Below, one piece after another: positions 1 to 6,601 of a stretch of 14,616 nucleotides of DNA. The first letter of the stretch is position 1. Each line of letters begins with the position of its first letter. Made by a program: the position numbers and the translations under genes. The stretch is from an uncultured Marinilabiliales bacterium (lineage in GTDB: Bacteria; Bacteroidota; Bacteroidia; Bacteroidales; BM520). Under the pieces are notes generated by a model. The model was not told the DNA's origin and did not search any database. It was given only the letters and a program-made list of their open reading frames with translations. The stretch spans positions 1-14,616 of the forward strand of contig CALFIZ010000062.1 in assembly GCA_937877575.1 (NCBI GenBank). The letters are read 5' to 3'.

Positions 1-363
1 ACAAACAATACAGTAACGGAAACGGAAATAAATACGGAAGCAGATACAGAGGAAACAACGGTAACGGAGATCGAAACGGAAGATACGGAAACAGCCGACG
101 GAGACCTTGGAGTGATCACGGAAGAGGTTGAAGACGTTGCGATGTTAAATTCCGACAGTTTGACAGGAGCTATAAATGATTCGGCAGTTACCCCCATTAA
201 GGGCGCAGTAACGGGGACCGCCACGGAAACCACAGGCAAGAGCCTGTTCAGCTATATTTTTCCGGTGATGATGACAGTCATTATCCTTGTAATGTTCTTT
301 AGCATATTGAAGCAGCTTGAGAAGGTGGAAGAAGAGGAGAAAAAGGAGCGCTTGAGCAGGTAG
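1..363 (+). CDS. C-terminal part of an unrecognised membrane-anchored protein (truncated at left edge)
   Basis: This frame is open from the first base to the TAG at 361-363, so the gene begins outside the window. A GTG at 112 and an ATG at 142 are possible internal starts, but there is no reason to prefer them over read-through from the left. The visible 120 residues start with an acidic Thr/Glu-rich stretch (about residues 1-48), encoded by a degenerate run of ACGGAA-like hexamers. A Ser/Thr/Gly-rich linker follows, then one hydrophobic helix (SYIFPVMMTVIILVMFFSIL, about residues 84-103) and a highly charged tail rich in Glu, Lys and Arg. That pattern fits a single-pass or C-terminally anchored membrane protein, but I recognise no family and propose no function. 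A terminator follows closely. Caveat: frame 3 is also open over bases 3-131 and would encode a basic Gly/Asn/Arg/Tyr-rich tail, so the coding frame before about base 112 is not certain. Confidence 0.55.
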   Translation, partial: TNNTVTETEINTEADTEETTVTEIETEDTETADGDLGVITEEVEDVAMLNSDSLTGAINDSAVTPIKGAVTGTATETTGKSLFSYIFPVMMTVIILVMFFSILKQLEKVEEEEKKERLSR

Positions 364-394
364 ATCGAAGGTGCCGAACTGGATATGAAAAGAT

Positions 395-420
395 AAACCC
401 GCCTTTCGGCGGGGTTTTTT
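395..420 (+). terminator. Rho-independent terminator between convergent genes
   Basis: CCCGCC (398-403) and GGCGGG (408-413) form a 6-bp GC stem closed by a TTTC loop. One G and then six T (415-420) follow. It lies 34 nt after the stop of the left-edge gene. The complementary strand has a weaker T-rich tail after the same stem, so it may also act on the opposing secreted-protein gene that ends at 443. Confidence 0.9.
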
Positions 421-442
421 AATTAGTGTATCAACATCAAAA

Positions 443-3400
443 CTATTTCTGATAAACAACCTTTGATGTCTGTACCTTTACACCGTCAACATAAACGTTG
501 ATGAAATACATACCTCTGTTGGCGTTGTTAGGTGTCCATTCAAAATCACCGGAAGTCTTGACTCTGTAAACAATCTGACCGGTCATGCTTGTAACCACGA
601 ATTCAGCATTTGAATTGTTGTTGATTTTCACTGATGTGCTGAATGGGTTAGGATATGCAACTGACATTGAAATATTGTCTTCGATACCGAGTATTGAACC
701 ATCCATACCGTTAATCACATTACCCCAAGGATCTGTGCCGATGAAATTCTCAACTGTTGCCTCGTTAACTCTTAACAGAGCGTGTGTGCCGGCTTTGAAT
801 GTATTGCCATAAGCCAAGAACACATATTCATCAAGAATTTCATTCAAACCGAACAGAGTTGTAAATCCATCCATTAACACTTCGATATCGTTGTTGTTCA
901 AAGTGATCTGGATACCGCTAACTTCAGTCTCCGAAGACATGTAAAGCACGCCGTTTTCGATAGTATAAACGACAGCAGCTGTTTCCTCATTGCCCTGATA
1001 CTTTTCACCATTCAGCATAGCAATGATACACTGGATATCAGCGACTTCGACGATACCGTTGATATTGACATCAGCATTGCCGGCATAGAATGAATCGCCA
1101 TAGATGCCATAAACGATATATGTTGCAATTGCCTGGATATCAGCAACGTTAACCTTACCATCGCCATTAGCATCACCCAATAATGAAACAGGTATTGGAA
1201 TATCTGTGCAGACAGGTTCTGAAATTGCTTCAGCATAAACAGCCTTTACGCAATAATTATTGATGCCGAGGTCCGGTGTAGGATCAGTATATGTGTATGT
1301 ATCAGCGTCAACGATATCGAGAACATTGTCGTTACGGAGAATCTCGTAGCCAATTACCTCTTCTGTGTTGTCCAAATTTGCTTTATCATCAGCATAAGGA
1401 GACTCCCATGTGATGATGACAGATCTGTTGTCATCAGCATCTTCAGCGGACACGTTCTTTGGAGGCAGTACAGTTGCGCTACTGCAGACTGCTTCCGGAC
1501 TGTATGATGTGCATCCGTCTTCATAATAAGCTCTTACTTCATAGCAGTATTCTCCAGGGGTGAGGTCTTCATCATAATATGAAGTACCAGTAACGACTGC
1601 CATTGGGACAGTTTCACCAGCATAGAACACACCGTAAGACACAGGGGTACCTTCTGCCGGAGCATCCCACGATACTAATATATTCTTACCAACAACCACT
1701 GTTGTGAGATTTGTCGGAGCATCACACGAAGGTGGAAGAATAGTATAATTGACAGGGATAAATAGAGGTGATTCGAGTGTGTTGCTACTTGCTCTGATAT
1801 AGCCTTCAAAGTCACCTTCTTCAGCGAACCATGTGTCGAAAGAAACGATAACGGTTGACGTTTCACCTGCTGCAGTGTGGCCTCTTCTCGGTTTAATATC
1901 GAACCACAGCTTTTCGAATGATGTAGGTATTGCAAAACCTGCAGCCTGACCAGCGAATTCGCCTATTTCTTCCATAGTTCCGGCCTCAATGTACAACCTG
2001 TACAATACTGCAACATGGTCAGTTGCATTGTAAGCAGCCCAATACATATCACCTGTTTCAAGGTCAATGTCCAAATCCTGACCATAGTTGATGTTGAAAT
2101 CAGTCTGAACGACAGGGGTTAATTCACCTGTTTCCTTATTAAGATGAGCGATGGATTCAGAGGTTGCACCTATTACATATATTTCACCGTGGTGACAAAC
2201 TTCCATGCCAAGAACGTAATCGTTTGTTACAGATGCTATATAAAATGTTTCTTCACCTGTTGCAGGATCAATAGTATAGAATGAGCCAAATGCACCTAAT
2301 GCTGCACCGTATAGCTTACCGTCAAGCGGATTGAAGCCTATAGAGCCACTGTTGTTTCCTGTTGCGATATTTGTGAAAGCACCTGTTTCAGGATCAAAAA
2401 TACCGAACAGTCTGCTTGTAGAGGTTGCATAGTAGAAGACACCGTCCATATAGCACATTGAATTCAGGAATTCAGGTGCGCTGAAACCTGTTGATGTAGC
2501 ACCTGCAGGATTATTCAGAGTGAAAGTATGAATATCTGTACCGTTTAATGCGATGTATGCCTCTGTATCTTCAGCCTTATCAAATGAACCGCCATGACCT
2601 ACTACTAACCATGACAAATCGGATGTACCAGGATTACTTATAGTCACCGCCAACTGTGCAGAATATTGCATGTAATATGCTGTTTCATCAATCCCAGCAA
2701 CTGAGAAGACGAAATCCGGTTCATTGATGTACAAGTCTAAGACAGCTGTTTCTTCCATTGGAGTGGTATAAGTTCCCGAGTAGGTTTCAAAACCTGTAGC
2801 AGAAACAGTTACATGATATGAGAAACCCTGAATCAAAGAAACCGAATAAGCGCCGTTTTCATCTGTTGTTGTTGTTATGATGTTACTGAAATTCACATTT
2901 GCACCGCTTACCACATTATTTGAATATGACGAAAAGACATTACCTGATACTGTGACATACTCAGGAGTCATTGTACACATGCCGAAACGCATATTGTTAC
3001 GGTTTGTGGTTGTCGAAGGACTAACACCAGGATTTGTCGGATCATACGGAGAAGTATCGCGTTGAGCTCTTTGTGCCATGGCAACTGATGTAGTATGTGT
3101 ATAGAATCTGCTCTGTGAACCGAAATAAGGGTTGTGAGCATAGACGAAAGTGACTAAGATGTTGCTTGCGCCATCATAAACGAACGGAGTCTGCAGAATA
3201 AGGTCATAATAGTAATCATCACCTGTATTGTCCATGTCTATTACACCGTCAAACACAAGAACCATATCGTCAAGTATCCATCCGGTTCCGACGAGGTCAT
3301 TGTTAGGTACATGGCTCATATATACCTGGAGGTTAATATCATTAGCAGCTGTAGCATAAAAATATTGCCATGACAGTGTGTGGATATAACCGTAGAAAGC

Positions 3401-4357
3401 GCCTGCCTCCAATAATTCTTCAGAAGTGTAAAGTTGCTGAGTTATTGAATAATTATAGAATGTATTCATTGGCATGTAGTTGACGCCTGTTGTACCATCA
3501 CCGATAGCAGCAGTCACAGCATTAAAATCTTCACCGCAGCTGACAGCCGTATGGAATCTCACCACATCAGACCATTCGGATATTTCATCACCGTTAACTG
3601 CCTGTATGTAAGCCTCGTATGCTGTACTGGAAGTCAGTCCTGTGAGCGTATATGGATTTGTTGTGACTTCTACCGTAGTACCTTCTCCATGTTCAAAGCC
3701 TATAGGGCCATATTCAATGTTCCATTGAGTTGCAGTACCGTTTTCTGTCCATGAGAATAAAGCCTCAGTATCTGTAGTTCCTATGCAGACAAAATTTGTT
3801 GGCTTAGGACAAGATGGCGGCATGCATGTATTATTCCATGAGAAGAAAATGCCGTCAGGAAGCTCACTGCCGTCATCAACAGAATAGAGCAAAACGCCCC
3901 AAGGATAGTAAATCTCAAATGAGCATTCATTATCCCAGCTGCCTGAAATCCAATACAATGATGTAACACCTATAGGAACTGACACTGTGGTTTCAAACAA
4001 AAAGCCGGATTCAACTGTCAATTCAGCAATAATATTTTCTTCTTCGTCCAAGAAGACCAGATATGCACCATTCCAGCCATCACCGTATGCATCGTGCAGA
4101 ACAACTGAATATTCACACTCATCAAGCTTTGCATATTCGATTTTATTGAAACGGCTTGTCCAATTACCGGAGTTTGCAGCTTTAAGAAGGGCTATTTCTT
4201 CCATCTTCAAAGCATCTTGTGCATCCATTGCCTGCATATCCTTTGCAACCTGCAATGTTGCCGCTTTACTTTCTTCAACACTTGTTGTTGAATACTGTGA
4301 ATAACCCCATGCCGGAATCAAACACATTATCAGCAAAAACATAAAACTTTTTTTCAT
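443..4357 (-). CDS. Large modular secreted protein with T9SS C-terminal sorting domain and dockerin-like repeats
   Basis: The start is placed at the ATG at 4355-4357, which opens a typical signal peptide (MKKSFMFLLIMCLIPAWGYS), giving 1304 residues. The longer in-frame start at 4450 would lie upstream of the likely promoter and bury the signal peptide. Visible regions, with approximate residues: a domain with the motif DAYGDGWNG (70-178); fibronectin-III-like (179-272); an unassigned beta-rich domain (273-465); carboxypeptidase-regulatory-like (466-545); a region containing AYYMQYS (546-598); propeller-like repeats with D-P-E/A-T-G motifs (599-813); two more fibronectin-III-like domains (874-962 and 963-1057); a dockerin-like pair of calcium loops, DANGDGKVNVAD and DVNINGIVEVAD (1058-1125); and a T9SS type-A sorting tail with YPNPF near 1234, ending in KVVYQK. 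The expected location is the cell surface or exterior. I see no catalytic domain; adhesion or scaffolding is inference. Confidence 0.9.
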   Translation of the reverse strand: MKKSFMFLLIMCLIPAWGYSQYSTTSVEESKAATLQVAKDMQAMDAQDALKMEEIALLKAANSGNWTSRFNKIEYAKLDECEYSVVLHDAYGDGWNGAYLVFLDEEENIIAELTVESGFLFETTVSVPIGVTSLYWISGSWDNECSFEIYYPWGVLLYSVDDGSELPDGIFFSWNNTCMPPSCPKPTNFVCIGTTDTEALFSWTENGTATQWNIEYGPIGFEHGEGTTVEVTTNPYTLTGLTSSTAYEAYIQAVNGDEISEWSDVVRFHTAVSCGEDFNAVTAAIGDGTTGVNYMPMNTFYNYSITQQLYTSEELLEAGAFYGYIHTLSWQYFYATAANDINLQVYMSHVPNNDLVGTGWILDDMVLVFDGVIDMDNTGDDYYYDLILQTPFVYDGASNILVTFVYAHNPYFGSQSRFYTHTTSVAMAQRAQRDTSPYDPTNPGVSPSTTTNRNNMRFGMCTMTPEYVTVSGNVFSSYSNNVVSGANVNFSNIITTTTDENGAYSVSLIQGFSYHVTVSATGFETYSGTYTTPMEETAVLDLYINEPDFVFSVAGIDETAYYMQYSAQLAVTISNPGTSDLSWLVVGHGGSFDKAEDTEAYIALNGTDIHTFTLNNPAGATSTGFSAPEFLNSMCYMDGVFYYATSTSRLFGIFDPETGAFTNIATGNNSGSIGFNPLDGKLYGAALGAFGSFYTIDPATGEETFYIASVTNDYVLGMEVCHHGEIYVIGATSESIAHLNKETGELTPVVQTDFNINYGQDLDIDLETGDMYWAAYNATDHVAVLYRLYIEAGTMEEIGEFAGQAAGFAIPTSFEKLWFDIKPRRGHTAAGETSTVIVSFDTWFAEEGDFEGYIRASSNTLESPLFIPVNYTILPPSCDAPTNLTTVVVGKNILVSWDAPAEGTPVSYGVFYAGETVPMAVVTGTSYYDEDLTPGEYCYEVRAYYEDGCTSYSPEAVCSSATVLPPKNVSAEDADDNRSVIITWESPYADDKANLDNTEEVIGYEILRNDNVLDIVDADTYTYTDPTPDLGINNYCVKAVYAEAISEPVCTDIPIPVSLLGDANGDGKVNVADIQAIATYIVYGIYGDSFYAGNADVNINGIVEVADIQCIIAMLNGEKYQGNEETAAVVYTIENGVLYMSSETEVSGIQITLNNNDIEVLMDGFTTLFGLNEILDEYVFLAYGNTFKAGTHALLRVNEATVENFIGTDPWGNVINGMDGSILGIEDNISMSVAYPNPFSTSVKINNNSNAEFVVTSMTGQIVYRVKTSGDFEWTPNNANRGMYFINVYVDGVKVQTSKVVYQK

Positions 4358-4427
4358 ACTTAAATAATTTTTAGTTAGACATTTATTTTTTATTTGTTCT
4401 TTTTTTTTAATATTAGTTAATGAATTG

Positions 4428-4435
4428 CAAATATA
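4428..4435 (-). promoter_or_regulatory. Putative Bacteroidetes -7 element for the 443-4357 secreted protein
   Basis: On the minus strand this reads TATATTTG, a match to the TAnnTTTG consensus. It lies about 70 nt upstream of the chosen ATG in a very AT-rich leader. No TTG at the usual -33 spacing is clear. A start site just downstream would exclude the alternative ATG at 4450 from the transcript. Confidence 0.45.
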
Positions 4436-4476
4436 AACATTTTTTTTCAATCATTAATTTTTTTATTTTATTTAAT

Positions 4477-4484
4477 TACTTTTG
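4477..4484 (+). promoter_or_regulatory. Putative Bacteroidetes -7 element for metK
   Basis: TACTTTTG matches TAnnTTTG and lies 58 nt upstream of the metK ATG. The upstream region is AT-rich but has no convincing TTG -33 box. The expected leader of about 50 nt is too short for a typical SAM-sensing riboswitch, and no such fold is evident. Confidence 0.5.
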
Positions 4485-4496
4485 TACACTTTTTTT

Positions 4497-4510
4497 TTAC
4501 ACCTGTGTAA
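4497..4510. promoter_or_regulatory. Interrupted palindrome in the metK leader, possible operator
   Basis: TTACAC and GTGTAA are perfect inverted arms of 6 bp separated by CT. They sit roughly 5-20 nt downstream of the expected metK transcription start. Position and symmetry suit a dimeric repressor site. A chance palindrome in AT-rich DNA is possible, and no regulator is identified. Confidence 0.25.
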
Positions 4511-4542
4511 TTAATATTTAATTAACCTTAAAACATTACGAA

Positions 4543-5820
4543 ATGAGTTATCTATTCACTTCAGAATCAGTATCCGAGGGACATCCAGACAAAGTTGCCG
4601 ACCAGATATCAGATTCCATTTTAGATCAATTCCTGGCTTTTGACCCAGACTCAAAAGTTGCTTGCGAAACCTTAGTTACAACGGGACAAGTCGTCGTATC
4701 CGGCGAAGTCACTTCCAAAGCGTATGTTAACATACAGCATACGGTAAAAGATGTCATCAACAAAATCGGATACACTAAAGGCGAATATGGTTTTCAAGGG
4801 GATTCCTGCGGCATTCTGACCGCCATTCACGAACAGTCACCCGACATCAACCGCGGTGTCGTGAGAGAAGAACTTCTCAACCAAGGCGCCGGTGACCAGG
4901 GTATGATGTTCGGCTACGCAACACGCGAGACTGAACAGTTTATGCCTCTCACTCTATATCTCTCTCATCTCATCATGCATGAACTCGCTGGAATTCGGCA
5001 CGAAGGCAAAGTCATGACCTACCTCAGACCGGATGCAAAATCCCAAGTCACCATCGAATATGACAACGACAACAAGCCGTTACGCATTCATACCATTGTC
5101 ATCTCCACTCAGCACGATGATTTCATAAAACCCGCATCAAACTCCAAAAGGAATATTGAAAAAGCTGACAAAGATATGCTCGACACAATAAAAAAGGACA
5201 TGACGGAAATTCTCATGCCGCGTGTAATCGCCAAATTGAATCCGTCAATCCAAAGACTGTTCGAGCACAAATACACTTTTTATGTGAATCCGACAGGCAA
5301 ATTCGTCATTGGCGGACCCACCGGTGACACCGGAGTTACAGGACGTAAAATCATTGTTGACACATACGGCGGCAAAGCGCCTCACGGCGGCGGGGCATTT
5401 TCAGGCAAAGACCCTTCAAAGGTTGACAGGTCAGCCGCCTACGCGGCACGACATATAGCCAAAAACATGGTCGCTGCCGGTATCGCTGACGAAATACTGA
5501 TACAGGTTTCATACGCCATCGGAATAGCCAAACCCATCAACATTTTCGTAAACACCTTCGGCACCTCCAAAGTCGGCATGTCAGACAGCGAGATAGCAAA
5601 AAAGATTGGGGAAATATTTGACATGAGGCCGAGAGCCATCATTGAAAGGCTGAAACTGCTCAACCCAATCTACTATGAAACAGCATCTTACGGGCATTTT
5701 GGCCGTGACCCTAAAATTGTCACAAAACAGATCGGTGACAAGAAAATAAAAGTCGAGCTCTTCACTTGGGAAAAACTCGACTATGTCGATAAAATCAAAA
5801 AGGTGTTCTGTTGCGCCTGA
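4543..5820 (+). CDS. metK: S-adenosylmethionine synthetase (methionine adenosyltransferase)
   Basis: This cytosolic enzyme makes S-adenosylmethionine from methionine and ATP, supplying methyl donor to the cell. The product has 425 residues, somewhat longer than the roughly 385 of the E. coli enzyme but, as I recall, normal for Bacteroidetes. Hallmarks are GHPDK at residues 13-17 (ATP binding), the first family signature GAGDQGMMFGY ending near residue 125, the region GGPTGDTGVTGRKIIVDTYG, and the second signature GGGAFSGKD at 282-290. All appear intact. The ATG directly opens the conserved N-terminus MSYLFTSESVSEGHPDK, so the start is secure although there is no Shine-Dalgarno sequence. The gene is monocistronic in this window: it is divergent from the secreted-protein gene on its left and convergent with the hutU operon on its right. 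Confidence 0.98.
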   Translation: MSYLFTSESVSEGHPDKVADQISDSILDQFLAFDPDSKVACETLVTTGQVVVSGEVTSKAYVNIQHTVKDVINKIGYTKGEYGFQGDSCGILTAIHEQSPDINRGVVREELLNQGAGDQGMMFGYATRETEQFMPLTLYLSHLIMHELAGIRHEGKVMTYLRPDAKSQVTIEYDNDNKPLRIHTIVISTQHDDFIKPASNSKRNIEKADKDMLDTIKKDMTEILMPRVIAKLNPSIQRLFEHKYTFYVNPTGKFVIGGPTGDTGVTGRKIIVDTYGGKAPHGGGAFSGKDPSKVDRSAAYAARHIAKNMVAAGIADEILIQVSYAIGIAKPINIFVNTFGTSKVGMSDSEIAKKIGEIFDMRPRAIIERLKLLNPIYYETASYGHFGRDPKIVTKQIGDKKIKVELFTWEKLDYVDKIKKVFCCA

Positions 5821-5828
5821 CGGCGCAA
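5811..5828 (+). other. Hairpin enclosing the metK stop codon
   Basis: TTGCGCC (5811-5817) and GGCGCAA (5822-5828) form a perfect 7-bp stem with loop TGAC, so the TGA stop (5818-5820) sits in the loop. No U-tract follows, so it is not a standard intrinsic terminator. A role in 3'-end stability is possible but unproven. Confidence 0.4.
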
Positions 5829-5879
5829 ACGTCATGCCGGCGGATTAGAAGTCCGAAGGACTGATGAGCCCCCAGGCAA
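5821..5879. other. Convergent intergenic gap between metK and the hutU-linked T9SS gene
   Basis: This gap of 59 nt separates two convergent genes. It contains a small perfect hairpin, AGTCC-GAA-GGACT (5850-5862), in addition to the stem at the metK stop. Neither strand has a T-run after a stem, so I find no classical terminator for either gene. Confidence 0.5.
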
Positions 5880-6593
5880 CTATCTGACAACCATCTTTGT
5901 TGTCGTCACAATCTTACCGTTGACGACAACAGAGCACAAATACAAACCGCATCTGAAATCAGCGGCGTTAAGGCTCAAACGATTGTCACCTGCTTCCAAC
6001 TGATATTCGGCAACTTTCTGACCGGTGCAGGTGTATATCTGCAAGGAACCTGCCTTAGGAAGTGAGCACTCGAATGTAGAGACTTCGGATACAGGATTAG
6101 GATAAACCTTAGCAGTGACATTGCTTTCCGGAGCATCTATGCCATCATGGTCACCGATAATGAAACTGAGGCCGACCCATGACACTTCGTCTCCGTTATG
6201 GAATTCATACAGCAATGTCGTGACACCATCACTTTCTTCCGGACCTTGTCCCATATAGTCAGCGACAAATGAAAGATATTCACCTGAAGCTATAGAGACA
6301 TCATCCACATGGTCGGAAGTGAAACAATTGCCGTTGAAGCAAAACACGTTTATGGTGCCTTCAACTTCCCGGACAGTCACCTTCACGAAATCGAAGACAA
6401 TGTCGGAACCGCTTTCATTCCATACGTTGAAACTGTATTGCATGTAATACGCCTCATCATCATTTTCAGCTCTACGTACTAACCATTGTCCGGTAATATC
6501 CTCACCCTCAAGGCTGCGGAGAACCGGCACCTGTGCGAACGAGCAGCAGAAAACTGCAAGTAACGCCAAAGAAGTAACAAACTTTTTCATCAT
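5880..6593 (-). CDS. Small secreted protein with T9SS C-terminal sorting domain, co-directional with hutU
   Basis: This 237-residue protein starts with a signal peptide (MMKKFVTSLALLAVFCCSFA, cleavage probably before QVPV). Either of the first two Met codons could be used. A beta-rich middle section contains AYYMQYS (residues 48-54), a motif also present in the large secreted protein at 443-4357. From about residue 160 it has the features of a type-A T9SS sorting domain: KVYPNPVSE, a GSLQIYTCTGQKV strand and a final GLYLCSVVVNGKIVTTTKMV segment. It is therefore probably exported by T9SS and released or anchored at the surface. The middle section matches no family I recognise and the function is unknown. 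The ATG lies 8 nt after the hutU stop codon with no promoter-like space between them, so it is probably translated from the hutU transcript. Confidence 0.88.
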   Translation of the reverse strand: MMKKFVTSLALLAVFCCSFAQVPVLRSLEGEDITGQWLVRRAENDDEAYYMQYSFNVWNESGSDIVFDFVKVTVREVEGTINVFCFNGNCFTSDHVDDVSIASGEYLSFVADYMGQGPEESDGVTTLLYEFHNGDEVSWVGLSFIIGDHDGIDAPESNVTAKVYPNPVSEVSTFECSLPKAGSLQIYTCTGQKVAEYQLEAGDNRLSLNAADFRCGLYLCSVVVNGKIVTTTKMVVR

Positions 6594-6601
6594 ATAATCT
6601 T

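Noticed and set aside
145..459. Minus-strand ORF of 104 codons across the left-edge gene and terminator
   Set aside because: It is antisense to the better-supported + strand frame, runs through the terminator hairpin and has no family features.
4358..4450. N-terminal extension of the large secreted protein using the ATG at 4450
   Set aside because: It would place about 31 Lys/Asn-rich residues before a good signal peptide and start upstream of the likely promoter at 4428-4435.
4485..4542. Possible SAM riboswitch upstream of metK
   Set aside because: The expected leader is about 50 nt, AT-rich and lacks the multi-stem structure of known SAM-sensing RNAs; only the short palindrome is present.
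5851..5880. CTGATGAG (5861-5868) after a small hairpin, reminiscent of a hammerhead ribozyme core
   Set aside because: The required GAAA segment and the stem II and stem III pairings are absent on both sides, so only the short core string matches.
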